From positions 38,457 through 102,456 of the forward strand of contig NZ_NSLB01000009.1 in NCBI RefSeq assembly GCF_002304225.1: DNA of 64,000 nucleotides, given 5' to 3'. Shown one piece after another: positions 40,068 through 48,141 of the stretch. The notes beneath the pieces were generated by a model, which was not told the DNA's origin, did not search any database, and worked only from the letters and a program-made list of their open reading frames with translations. Numbering within the stretch: position 1 is the first letter of the stretch; every line of letters begins with the position of its first letter. A program made the translations under genes and the position numbers. The stretch comes from Pseudomonas sp. HAR-UPW-AIA-41. Lineage in GTDB: Bacteria > Pseudomonadota > Gammaproteobacteria > Pseudomonadales > Pseudomonadaceae.

Positions 40068-40517
40068 CTAGGTAATGGCTTCCACCTTGAGCAACACGCC
40101 TTCCTGACCTATCACCCGCACCGGGCTACCCGCCGGCAGGTCGGGGCCGATGACCAGCCACAGGGTGTCACCGGCCTTGATCTTGCCGCGCCCGGCGATG
40201 ATCGGCTCGTGCAGACTGAACTGGCGCCCGAGCAGCTCGCTGCCGCGCTGGTTCAGCCCCGGCTGGTCGCTGGTCTTGAGGCTGTCGCGCTGGCGACGCC
40301 ACCAGAGCACGGCGCTGAGCACCGAGAACAGACCGAACAGGAGGAACTGCCAGGTCCAGTCCAGACCGGGGAAGATGAAGGTCAGCACACCGACGCTGGC
40401 GGCGGCGATGCCGACCCACAGCAGGTAGCCGCCGGCGCCGAACACTTCGAGGATCAGCAGCAGGGTGCCCAGGCCCAGCCAGTCCCAGTACGACAGGTGC
40501 TGCAGGTAGTCGAGCAT
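40068..40517 (-). CDS. NfeD-family membrane protein
   Basis: A 149-residue protein with about three TM helices (8-28, 33-52, 54-72) followed by a soluble OB-fold domain (about 95-147) with GRGKIKAGDTLWLVIGPDLP and RVIGQEGVLLKVE. This is the short NfeD type. NfeD proteins act with SPFH proteins, and the SPFH gene lies four bases upstream on the same strand. It probably takes part in membrane microdomain organisation or quality control. Confidence 0.87.
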   Translation of the reverse strand: MLDYLQHLSYWDWLGLGTLLLILEVFGAGGYLLWVGIAAASVGVLTFIFPGLDWTWQFLLFGLFSVLSAVLWWRRQRDSLKTSDQPGLNQRGSELLGRQFSLHEPIIAGRGKIKAGDTLWLVIGPDLPAGSPVRVIGQEGVLLKVEAIT

Positions 40518-40521
40518 GGGG

Positions 40522-41445
40522 TCAGCCCTTCTTCTGGCTGTCGAAGGTGGCTTTGACGATCTCGCCGATGCCGCTCACGGCGCCGATGACCTGACTGGCC
40601 TCCAGCGGCATCAGGATCACCTTGCTGTTGTCGGCCGAGGCCAGCTGGCCGAGGGCTTCGATGTACTTCTGGGCGACGAAGTAATTGACCGCCTGGACGT
40701 TACCGCTGGCGATCGCCTCGGACACCATGCGCGTGGCTTCCGCTTCGGCCTGGGCCGCGCGCTCGCGGGCCTCGGCTTCGAGAAAGGCCGCCTGACGCTG
40801 GCCTTCGGCCTTGAGGATGTCACCCTGCTTCTGCCCTTCGGCGGTGAGGATGGCGGCAGCACGCAGGCCCTCGGCTTCGAGAATCTGCGCGCGCTTGATG
40901 CGCTCGGCTTTCATCTGCCCGGACATGGCGGCCATCAGGTCGGCGGGCGGGCTGATGTCCTTGATCTCGATGCGGGTGATCTTGATGCCCCAGGGCGCGG
41001 TGGCTTCGTCCACGGTCTTGAGCAGGCGCTCGTTGATGGCGTCACGCTGGCCGAGCATGGCATCGAGCTCCATGGAGCCGAGCACGGTGCGGATATTGGT
41101 CATCACCAGGTTGCGGATGGCGTGTTCGAGGTTGTTTACCTCGTATGCTGCCTGCGCCGAATTGATGATCTGGAAGAAGCAGATGGCATCGATCTGCACG
41201 GTGGCGTTGTCGGCGGTAATGACTTCCTGCGGCGGGATATCCAGCACGCTTTCCATCACGTTGAGCTTGCGGCCGATCTTGTCCATCACCGGGACGATGA
41301 TGTTCAGCCCCGGCTTGAGCGTGTTGGTGTAACGGCCGAAGCGCTCCACCGTCCACTCGCTGCCCTGCGGCACCACCTTGAAGCCCATGAAGACGATGGC
41401 CACGGCCAGGCCAACGAAGAGAAACAGCACGCCACCGATTTCCAT
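40522..41445 (-). CDS. SPFH-domain protein (stomatin/QmcA-like paraslipin)
   Basis: A 307-residue membrane-anchored protein. An N-terminal hydrophobic segment (about 3-22) is followed by the SPFH domain ([24 protein letters not shown] to about 190) and an Ala/Glu-rich coiled coil (about 190-260). Such proteins form oligomeric cages that organise membrane regions and regulate FtsH-type proteolysis. ATG 41445 is preferred to the in-frame TTG at 41448, because AGGAG lies nine bases upstream of it. It is paired with NfeD downstream. Confidence 0.9.
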   Translation of the reverse strand: MEIGGVLFLFVGLAVAIVFMGFKVVPQGSEWTVERFGRYTNTLKPGLNIIVPVMDKIGRKLNVMESVLDIPPQEVITADNATVQIDAICFFQIINSAQAAYEVNNLEHAIRNLVMTNIRTVLGSMELDAMLGQRDAINERLLKTVDEATAPWGIKITRIEIKDISPPADLMAAMSGQMKAERIKRAQILEAEGLRAAAILTAEGQKQGDILKAEGQRQAAFLEAEARERAAQAEAEATRMVSEAIASGNVQAVNYFVAQKYIEALGQLASADNSKVILMPLEASQVIGAVSGIGEIVKATFDSQKKG

Positions 41446-41543
41446 CAATCACCACTCCTGTTGTCTTGCTTTTGGTTGTGTTGCGCTTGTCTGTAGCGGG
41501 TCATCTAAACACAGCTGTGTACTGCCGTGCAGCCCGGGGCGGG

Positions 41544-43112
41544 TCAGGGCGCCGCGCGGTCCAGGGCCAAGGCCAGGGCATCGTCACGCTGGTAGATGTC
41601 GGGCAGGTAGCGCGGCTGGCCTTCAGCATCGACCTCGACAGTCCAGTAGGCCATGAGCAGCGGCACCGGCTGGCGCAGGCGGTAGTCGCGGGTCTTGCCG
41701 CTGGCCAGAAGCGTTTCGACCGGGGCCAGCTCGTCCGGTGCCAGCAGCAGGCTGGCCAGCTCGCTGATGGCCTCGACCCGCACGCAGCCGGAACTGAAGG
41801 CCCGTGGCGCCTTGGCGAACAGCGCCTGACTGGGGGTGTCGTGCATGTACACCGAATAGGGGTTGGCAAAACGCAGGGCCATGCGCCCCAGCGGATTGTT
41901 CGGTCCGGCGTCCTGACGCAGCTGAATGTTGCCGGGGTTGTCCCAGTCGATCTGCTGCGGATCGAGGCTGTTGCCGTCCTGGTCGAGCACGCGCATGTCA
42001 TGTTTGGCGAGGAAGCCGAGATCGCGCCGAATCTCCGGCAGCTTGTCCTCACGCAGGATGGTCGGCGGCACGCTCCAGGTCGGGTTGAGGGTGATGCGCG
42101 AGACCTGAGACAGCAGCTGCGGCGAGCGCCGCTCGGGGCGGCCGACCTGGGTGCGGGTCTGCCACACCAGCTCGCCGGCCTTGTACAGACGCAGTTCGGC
42201 AGCGGCGATATTGACCAGCAAACCGTCGCTGGGCATGTCGCGGTGCAGCCAGCGTAGGCGCTCCAGATTGACCCGCAGTTGGCTGCGTTGTTGCAGCGGG
42301 CTGACGTTCAGGGCCGTCAGGGTGGCCGGGCCGATGATGCCGTCGGCCTGCAGGCCATGATCACTCTGGAAACGTTCGACGGCGGCCAGGAGCGTGCTGT
42401 CGTAGCGTTCGCCAACCGGGTCTGGCAAGGCCTGCAGATAGCCGGCCTCATGCAGGCGCTGATACAGCTGCGGTACCCGCGGATCGCTGCGCTCGGGCTT
42501 GAGGAGCGGGCCGGCGGCGATCGGTTCCCAGCTGGGCAGGTCTTCCAGGCGCAGCCTGGCGTAGGCCTGGCGCAGGCGCTGATAGGCCGGCAGGGCCGGG
42601 CGGGCCAGGTCGAAGGCATTGGCCGGGTCGTCCACGGCAAAGGGGGCGATGGACAGCAGGGCCAGCTGCGGGTCGATGCCGGGCTGGTCCGCGGGGCGCC
42701 ACAGAGCCTCCCGCTGGGCCGGGGGCAGGCGGCCGAAATGCAGGTGCTGCAGGGCGCGCAGGAAGCTGTGGCTGATCAGCAGCTCGCGGCAGGCGGGCGA
42801 GCCCTGGGTGGGCAGCGGGTAGTCGCCGGGGTCGAGGCCGTCATCGGCGAGCTGTTGCAATTGCCCGCGCAGGGCCTGCAGGCGGGTTTCGTCATGCCAC
42901 AGGGTCGGCTCGCCCAACTGCCGGTAGAACTGCACAAGAAGGCTCTGGGCAGGGGCATCTAGGCTGCTTGGCAGGCTGGCGCAGACTGTGCTCAACTCGC
43001 CCTGCAGGCTGTTGTCGAGATCGCTTGCGCTGCCTGTCGTGGTCTCGCTGCGTGCGACCAGTGGCAGGGCCAGCAGGCCGATGCTCAGGTAAGATGCCCA
43101 CTTTTTGTACAA
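41544..43112 (-). CDS. L,D-transpeptidase, YcbB/LdtD type
   Basis: A 522-residue periplasmic enzyme that forms 3-3 cross-links in peptidoglycan. It has a signal peptide (about 1-22), a scaffold domain and a peptidoglycan-binding domain (AVERFQSDHGLQADGIIGPATL, about 245-266). The YkuD catalytic domain has the HDTPS lid region and the catalytic motif SSGCVRVE with Cys at about 443. LdtD-type enzymes confer beta-lactam tolerance in E. coli. The gene is divergent from a second L,D-transpeptidase-like gene across 129 bases. Confidence 0.9.
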   Translation of the reverse strand: MYKKWASYLSIGLLALPLVARSETTTGSASDLDNSLQGELSTVCASLPSSLDAPAQSLLVQFYRQLGEPTLWHDETRLQALRGQLQQLADDGLDPGDYPLPTQGSPACRELLISHSFLRALQHLHFGRLPPAQREALWRPADQPGIDPQLALLSIAPFAVDDPANAFDLARPALPAYQRLRQAYARLRLEDLPSWEPIAAGPLLKPERSDPRVPQLYQRLHEAGYLQALPDPVGERYDSTLLAAVERFQSDHGLQADGIIGPATLTALNVSPLQQRSQLRVNLERLRWLHRDMPSDGLLVNIAAAELRLYKAGELVWQTRTQVGRPERRSPQLLSQVSRITLNPTWSVPPTILREDKLPEIRRDLGFLAKHDMRVLDQDGNSLDPQQIDWDNPGNIQLRQDAGPNNPLGRMALRFANPYSVYMHDTPSQALFAKAPRAFSSGCVRVEAISELASLLLAPDELAPVETLLASGKTRDYRLRQPVPLLMAYWTVEVDAEGQPRYLPDIYQRDDALALALDRAAP

Positions 43113-43241
43113 CTGTGCTGCTCCAGTCCATGGCCACAGAAGGTTCTGTTGCTCAATCTGACCGCCTTTCCAGAAAAAGTATAGGTTGGCCTAGGGACTC
43201 AGACAGGAAGTCGGGAGTGCGTTACCAGAGGTTTTCTGCGC

Positions 43242-43967
43242 ATGTCCGGATTGATTCGCCAGCTCTGCCTGTGCGCGGCAGGGCTTTGGCTGTTTTCCTC
43301 GCCGGTGTTGGCGAGTGGCAGTCCCGCTTACCAGCCTTTGCTCGACAGTCTGTCGCGAGCGGCTCCAGGTCTTAACAAAGAGGCGCTGCGGCATGCCGTG
43401 GCGGCCATGCAGTGTGCCGTCAACAACGGCGCCCAGCCGGCGCAGCGTCTGGCTGTCATCGATTACTCGCTGCCGTCCACGGCACGGCGTCTGTGGATTT
43501 TCGACCTCAAGCGCCAGCGCGTGCTGCTGCGTGACTTCGTCGCCCATGGCCGGCAGTCCGGGGAGAACCACGCCACCCGTTTCTCCAACCGCGAGGGCAG
43601 TCACCAGTCCAGCCTCGGCCTGTTCCGCACCGCCGAGAGCTATCAGGGCAAGCATGGCTATTCGCTGCGCATGGATGGCCTGGAACCCGGGATCAACGAC
43701 CGCGCCCGCGAGCGGGCCATCGTCATCCATTCGGCGGCCTACGTCGATCCGGCGCTGGCCCGCAGCCAGGGCCGCATCGGCCGCAGCCTGGGTTGCCCGG
43801 CGGTGCGCCCGGAGGTCGGGCGCATGGTGGTCGACCAGCTCAAGGGCGGCCAGTTCATGTTTTCCTGGTACCCGGATCGGCGCTGGTTGCAGAACTCGGC
43901 CTACCTCAACTGCAAGCCGCAGCGGGTAGCCGCTCTGCTGCGTCCCTCCAGCCGTCAGGACGGCTGA
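43242..43967 (+). CDS. YkuD_2 murein L,D-transpeptidase catalytic-domain protein
   Basis: A 241-residue exported protein with a signal peptide (about 1-25) and a catalytic domain of the YkuD_2 group. The active-site Cys is about C185 in GRSLGCPAVRPE, with the conserved His in RAIVIHSAAYVD. It lacks the peptidoglycan-binding module of its divergent neighbour. It may be a transpeptidase or an L,D-carboxypeptidase-like enzyme. The pairing of the two genes back to back suggests shared cell-wall control, by inference. Confidence 0.8.
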   Translation: MSGLIRQLCLCAAGLWLFSSPVLASGSPAYQPLLDSLSRAAPGLNKEALRHAVAAMQCAVNNGAQPAQRLAVIDYSLPSTARRLWIFDLKRQRVLLRDFVAHGRQSGENHATRFSNREGSHQSSLGLFRTAESYQGKHGYSLRMDGLEPGINDRARERAIVIHSAAYVDPALARSQGRIGRSLGCPAVRPEVGRMVVDQLKGGQFMFSWYPDRRWLQNSAYLNCKPQRVAALLRPSSRQDG

Positions 43968-43979
43968 AGGGCGTAGGGC

Positions 43980-44828
43980 TCAGCTTTGCAGCAGCGCCCG
44001 GTAGCCTTGGCGATAGCTGGGGTACTGCGGCACCCAGCCCAGTGCTCGGGCGCGGCTGTTGCGACAGCGCTTGCTGCCGGCACGACGCACTTGGGCGGTG
44101 TCGCTCCACTCGGTGACGCCCAGCTCGCCACGCAGCCAGTCGACCACTTCGTGTAGCGGAGCGGGCTCGTCGTCGACGCCGATGTAGCAGTCGTCCAGTG
44201 CAATTCCCCGCCAGTCGGCCTCCAGCAGGAAGGCCAGTAGCCCCGCAGCATCGTCGGCATGAATGCGATTGCCATATAGCGGTGGCTCGGTGGCGACGCG
44301 GTAGCCCTGGCGCACCTGATTGAGCAGCCACTGTCGGCCGGGGCCGTAGATGCCGCTCAGGCGCACCACGCTGGCCGGGATGCCGCTGCTCAGCGCCAGC
44401 TGCTCGGCCTCACGCAGAATGCGCCCGGAGAACCCCTCGGCCAGTGCCAGCGATGTTTCATCGACCCATTCGCCCTGTTGTTGGCCGTAGACGCTGGTGC
44501 TGGAGACGAACAGCAGTCGGCGAGGGCGCTGTCCGCTCTGCGCCAGCCAGCCGAGCACACGCTGCAGGCCATCGACATAGGCCGTGCGGTAACCGGCTTC
44601 ATCGCTCTGTCCGGCCGCCACGCAGTACACCAGATAGTCGATGGCGCCGCTTGGCCAGGCGGCCGGCCGCGCGCTCTGCTGGAGGTCGGCCGGCACCGGG
44701 AGGGCTGCGACAGAAAGTCGCGAGGCATCTCGCCGCAAGCCGTAGCGCGTCCAGTCAGCCAAAATGCAAGACTCGGCCAGACGATTGCCGATATCGCCGC
44801 AGCCAGCAATTAACAAGGTCGGGGACAT
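43980..44828 (-). CDS. NAD(P)-dependent SDR/epimerase, YeeZ-like
   Basis: A 282-residue extended short-chain dehydrogenase. It has the nucleotide loop [15 protein letters not shown] (about 5-19), a YCVAAG stretch and [16 protein letters not shown] (about 109-124), in which the catalytic Ser and Tyr are placed as in YeeZ rather than as YxxxK. It is close to E. coli YeeZ, whose function is unknown. It is convergent with the YkuD_2 gene (12-base gap) and divergent from exbB. Confidence 0.8.
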   Translation of the reverse strand: MSPTLLIAGCGDIGNRLAESCILADWTRYGLRRDASRLSVAALPVPADLQQSARPAAWPSGAIDYLVYCVAAGQSDEAGYRTAYVDGLQRVLGWLAQSGQRPRRLLFVSSTSVYGQQQGEWVDETSLALAEGFSGRILREAEQLALSSGIPASVVRLSGIYGPGRQWLLNQVRQGYRVATEPPLYGNRIHADDAAGLLAFLLEADWRGIALDDCYIGVDDEPAPLHEVVDWLRGELGVTEWSDTAQVRRAGSKRCRNSRARALGWVPQYPSYRQGYRALLQS

Positions 44829-44910
44829 TGGAGCTCCAGAGTGACAGGCTACGACAGGCTATCCTGCGATTGATGTCTGGTATAGAGGCTGCGAATAAAA
44901 CACTTCTGTT

Positions 44911-44929
44911 AATGAGAAGGATTTGCAAT
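44911..44929 (+). promoter_or_regulatory. Fur box of the exbB-exbD-tonB operon
   Basis: AATGAGAAGGATTTGCAAT matches about 14 of 19 positions of the palindromic Fur consensus AATGAGAATNATTCTCATT, strongest in the left half. It lies 52 bases before the exbB ATG in an AT-rich stretch. Iron repression of TonB systems is the rule in Pseudomonas. Confidence 0.65.
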
Positions 44930-44980
44930 AATATCCGGCAATACACATGTGTCGCCATTTACCCAACGCAGGGCCGCCCC

Positions 44981-45895
44981 ATGACTATCGCCATTGCCCG
45001 TCGCTTTACCTTGTCCGTCCTGCTCGGCGGTCTGCTGCTCGGTATTTCGCCAGTCCACGCCGAGACTGCCCCGGCAACTGCCCCTGCAGCGGTCGCGCCG
45101 GTGACTGGCGAGGGCGCTGCGGATGCGCTGGCCGGCACTCCGGACGCGTTGGCCGCAGGCGCTGAGGAAGGCGTCAGCGAAGGCGAGGTGCTGGCCCATG
45201 ACCTGTCGCCCTGGGGCATGTACCAGAACGCCGACGTGGTGGTGAAAGGCGTGATGATCGGTCTGGCGCTGGCTTCGGTGATTACCTGGACCATTTGGCT
45301 GGCCAAGGGCCTGGAAATCCTCCTGGCGCGCCGTCGTCTGCGTGGCGAGCTGGCGGCTCTCAAGGGCCTGCGCAGTCTGGCCCAGGCCGCCGCTCTCGGT
45401 CTCGGCGAGCGCAGCCTGAGCCAGACGCTGATCGCGGATGCTCAGGAAGAACTGCGCCTGTCGGCCGGCACCCAGTCCAAGGACGGCATCAAGGAGCGTG
45501 TCGCCTTCCGTCTGGAACGTCTGGTGGCCGCCAGCGGCCGGCAGATGAATCAGGGCACCGGCGTGCTGGCCACCATCGGTTCTACGGCGCCCTTCGTCGG
45601 TCTGTTCGGCACTGTCTGGGGCATCATGAACAGCTTCGTCGGCATCGCCAAATCACAGACCACCAACCTCGCGGTGGTGGCTCCGGGGATCGCCGAAGCC
45701 CTCCTGGCCACGGCCATCGGCCTGGTGGCGGCGATTCCGGCCGTGGTCATCTACAACGTGTTTGCCCGCTCGATCAGCGCCTACAAGGCGCAGGTCGCCG
45801 ATGCTTCGGCGCAGGTGCTGCTGCTGGTCAGCCGCGACCTCGATCAGCCACAGCAGCCTGAGCGCGTGCAGCCGCACATGGTCAAGGTAGGCTGA
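44981..45895 (+). CDS. exbB: TonB-system energiser ExbB
   Basis: A proton channel subunit that powers TonB. The 304-residue protein has a signal peptide or first TM (about 6-24), an Ala/Pro-rich periplasmic stretch (25-70), and three TM helices of the MotA/TolQ/ExbB fold. Typical are [26 protein letters not shown] (cited from about residue 190) and [24 protein letters not shown] (about 230). The long N-terminal extension is usual for Pseudomonas ExbB1. It heads the operon and has a Fur box upstream. Confidence 0.94.
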   Translation: MTIAIARRFTLSVLLGGLLLGISPVHAETAPATAPAAVAPVTGEGAADALAGTPDALAAGAEEGVSEGEVLAHDLSPWGMYQNADVVVKGVMIGLALASVITWTIWLAKGLEILLARRRLRGELAALKGLRSLAQAAALGLGERSLSQTLIADAQEELRLSAGTQSKDGIKERVAFRLERLVAASGRQMNQGTGVLATIGSTAPFVGLFGTVWGIMNSFVGIAKSQTTNLAVVAPGIAEALLATAIGLVAAIPAVVIYNVFARSISAYKAQVADASAQVLLLVSRDLDQPQQPERVQPHMVKVG

Positions 45896-45902
45896 GCTGC
45901 GC

Positions 45903-46325
45903 ATGGCCCTGCACCTCAGCGAAGGCGATGACCTTCAGGAAAACCACGAGATCAACGTCACGCCGTTCATCGACGTGATGCTGGTGCTGCTGATCATCTT
46001 CATGGTCGCCGCGCCTCTGGCCACCGTGGACGTGAAGATCGACCTGCCGGCTTCCACCGCCAAGCCGCAACCACGCCCGGACAAGCCGATCTACCTGAGC
46101 ATCAAGGACAACGGCGAGCTGTTCCTCGGCGAGGATGCGGTGGAGCAGGCGCAACTCGGTGCCCTGCTTGACCAGCGCACCGCGCAGGACAAGGAAAAGA
46201 CCATCTTTGTGCGCGGCGACAAGGGCGTCGATTACTCCCGCCTGATGGAAGTGATGGATACCCTGCGCGGCGCCGGCTACCTGAAGATCGGCCTGGTTGG
46301 CCTGGAAACGGCAGGCCGGCCGTGA
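45903..46325 (+). CDS. exbD: TonB-system protein ExbD
   Basis: The 140-residue partner of ExbB with one N-terminal TM helix. It holds the essential proton-carrying aspartate D24 in INVTPFIDVMLVLLIIFMV and a periplasmic domain (about 45-140). The seven-base gap to exbB and the four-base overlap (GTGA) with tonB show tight coupling. Confidence 0.95.
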   Translation: MALHLSEGDDLQENHEINVTPFIDVMLVLLIIFMVAAPLATVDVKIDLPASTAKPQPRPDKPIYLSIKDNGELFLGEDAVEQAQLGALLDQRTAQDKEKTIFVRGDKGVDYSRLMEVMDTLRGAGYLKIGLVGLETAGRP

Positions 46326-47014
46326 GCCTTGCGTGGCGCCAGGTGCCCACCTGGGCATTCAGTCTGCTGCTGATACTCGCCCTGCATCTGGGGCTGGGAT
46401 ACTGGGCCTGGTTCTGGCGCGCCCCGTTGCCGCCGATGGAGATGCCGCCCGCCGCCATCATGGTGGAGCTGGCGCCGCAGCCGGTGGTGGCACCGCCGCC
46501 CCCGCCGCAACCGGTGGTCAGGGCGCCCGAGCCCAAACTGGTGGAAGCGCCCAAGCCGAAGCTGGCGATCTACAAGCCCAAACCGAAACCGCAGCCGCCC
46601 AGGGTGCAGCCCAAACCGCAGCCGCCGGTCGTCACTCCGCCGGTGGCTCAGCAGCGTCCGGCGAGTGCGCCCAAGGCGGCCCAGGCCGCGCCACCCAGCC
46701 CGCCGAGCAAGGCGGTGCCTACCTGGCAGAGTGAGCTGTTCAGTCATCTCAGCCGCTACAAGCGCTACCCGGAAGCGGCCAAGCGCCGTGAGCGCGAGGG
46801 TGTGCGTATCTGCAAGCTGCGTTTTACCGTCGATGCCCAGGGTCGCGTGCTGGAGTACGCCGTGGTCGGCCCGTCGGGCAACCGCCTGCTTGATCGTGCC
46901 ACCCAGGAGCTGATTCGCCGTGCTCAGCCGTTGCCACCGCCACCGAGTGAGCTGCTGAGCAATGGCCAGCTGGAGATCGTGGCGCCGATTGTCTATGAGC
47001 TTAAACGCAGCTGA
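46322..47014 (+). CDS. tonB: TonB energy-transducing protein
   Basis: A 230-residue protein anchored in the inner membrane by one helix (about 13-32). A Pro/Lys-rich spacer follows (PPPPPQPVV, KPKPKPQPP, about 55-125), then the C-terminal TonB box-binding domain with SRYKRYPEAAKRREREG, RVLEYAVVGPSGNRLLD and RRAQPLPPPP. It starts at GTG 46322, overlapping exbD. It transmits the proton motive force to outer-membrane siderophore and haem receptors. A repeat element begins immediately after the stop codon. Confidence 0.93.
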   Translation: MSLAWRQVPTWAFSLLLILALHLGLGYWAWFWRAPLPPMEMPPAAIMVELAPQPVVAPPPPPQPVVRAPEPKLVEAPKPKLAIYKPKPKPQPPRVQPKPQPPVVTPPVAQQRPASAPKAAQAAPPSPPSKAVPTWQSELFSHLSRYKRYPEAAKRREREGVRICKLRFTVDAQGRVLEYAVVGPSGNRLLDRATQELIRRAQPLPPPPSELLSNGQLEIVAPIVYELKRS

Positions 47015-47155
47015 GAACCTGCCTACGATCTGCTGCGCGTCGGCGATACGGTGTTGAAAACAGCCTCAGAATGCTCATTTACAACTCGTAAACTCCGCTT
47101 CTTCGGCTGATTTCGTCTTGTCTCGCTCTAGCTCGCGAGATCGTAGACAGGTTCT
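47015..47155. repeat. Intergenic inverted-repeat element, copy after tonB
   Basis: A 141-bp element starting directly after the tonB stop. The ends, GAACCTGCCTACGATCT and AGATCGTAGACAGGTTC, are imperfect terminal inverted repeats (one mismatch). The interior, CTGCTGCGCGTCGG, TCAGAATGCTCATTTACA and CTCGTAAACTCCGCTTCTTC, is shared with the copies at 51698 and 56811. No reading frame. Confidence 0.85.
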
Positions 47156-47175
47156 TGGCCCGCTTGCCGGGTTGG

Positions 47176-47219
47176 TTCCATTGACGACCGAGGCTATGCT
47201 TAGCCTCAAATCAATGGAA
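47176..47219 (+). promoter_or_regulatory. Nested palindrome in front of oxyR
   Basis: Two perfect inverted repeats share one centre: TTCCATTGA (47176-47184) with TCAATGGAA (47211-47219), and GAGGCTA (47190-47196) with TAGCCTC (47201-47207). The outer right arm contains GGAA, the probable ribosome site, seven bases before the ATG. This can be a binding site for a LysR-type dimer (ATTGA...TCAAT fits T-N11-A symmetry) or an mRNA hairpin that hides the start. Confidence 0.6.
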
Positions 47220-47226
47220 TTTGACT

Positions 47227-48141
47227 ATGACCCTCACCGAGCTGCGCTACATCGTCACCCTGGCCCAGGAACAGCACTTTGGCCGTGCCGCCGAGCGCTG
47301 CCACGTCAGCCAGCCCACCTTGTCGGTCGGGGTGAAGAAGCTGGAAGACGAGCTCGGTGTTCTGATCTTCGAGCGCAGCAAGACCGCAGTGCGTCTGACG
47401 CCCACCGGCGAGGGCATTGTCGCCCAGGCGCAGAAGGTGCTGGAGCAGGCACAGGGCATCCGCGAGCTGGCCCAGGTCGGCAAGAACCAGCTGGCCGCGC
47501 CGCTCAAGGTTGGCGCCATCTACACCATCGGCCCCTACCTGTTCCCGCACCTGATTCCGCAGCTGCACAAGGTCGCTCCCGACATGCCGCTGTATATCGA
47601 GGAAAATTTCACCCACGTGCTGCGCGACAAGCTGCGCACCGGTGAGCTGGACGCGGTGATCATCGCCCTGCCGTTCCAGGAAGCCGACGTGCTGACCCTG
47701 CCGCTGTACGACGAACCCTTCTACGTGCTGATGCCGGCCAACCATCCGTGGACGGCCAAGAAGGCCATCGAGAACGAGCTGCTCAACGACAAGAGCCTGC
47801 TTCTGCTTGGAGAGGGGCACTGCTTCCGCGATCAGGTGCTGGAGGCCTGCCCGACCAGCCGTGGCAAGGACGAAGCCAGACACATCACGGTGGAATCCAG
47901 CTCGCTGGAAACCATCCGCCACATGGTCGCCTCCGGCCTTGGTGTGTCGGTGCTGCCGTTCTCCGCCGTGGACAGCCACCACTACGCGCCCGGCGTGATC
48001 GAGGTGCGTCCCTTCGCCGGGCCGGTGCCTTTGCGTACCGTGGCCATTGCCTGGCGTGCCAGTTTCCCGCGGCCGAAGGCGATCGAGATTCTCGCCGACT
48101 CCATCCGCCTGTGCTCGGTGGCGCGCGCGCCCTCCGCATGA
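47227..48141 (+). CDS. oxyR: Hydrogen peroxide sensor OxyR (LysR family)
   Basis: The 304-residue LysR-type activator of catalase and alkyl hydroperoxide reductase genes. The N-terminal winged helix is MTLTELRYIVTLAQEQHFGR onward. The redox pair C199 and C208 is exactly placed in GEGHCFRDQVLEACPT. The start at 47227 matches P. aeruginosa OxyR. The stop overlaps the recG start (ATGA), the conserved oxyR-recG pairing. A long palindrome covers the ribosome site. Confidence 0.96.
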   Translation: MTLTELRYIVTLAQEQHFGRAAERCHVSQPTLSVGVKKLEDELGVLIFERSKTAVRLTPTGEGIVAQAQKVLEQAQGIRELAQVGKNQLAAPLKVGAIYTIGPYLFPHLIPQLHKVAPDMPLYIEENFTHVLRDKLRTGELDAVIIALPFQEADVLTLPLYDEPFYVLMPANHPWTAKKAIENELLNDKSLLLLGEGHCFRDQVLEACPTSRGKDEARHITVESSSLETIRHMVASGLGVSVLPFSAVDSHHYAPGVIEVRPFAGPVPLRTVAIAWRASFPRPKAIEILADSIRLCSVARAPSA

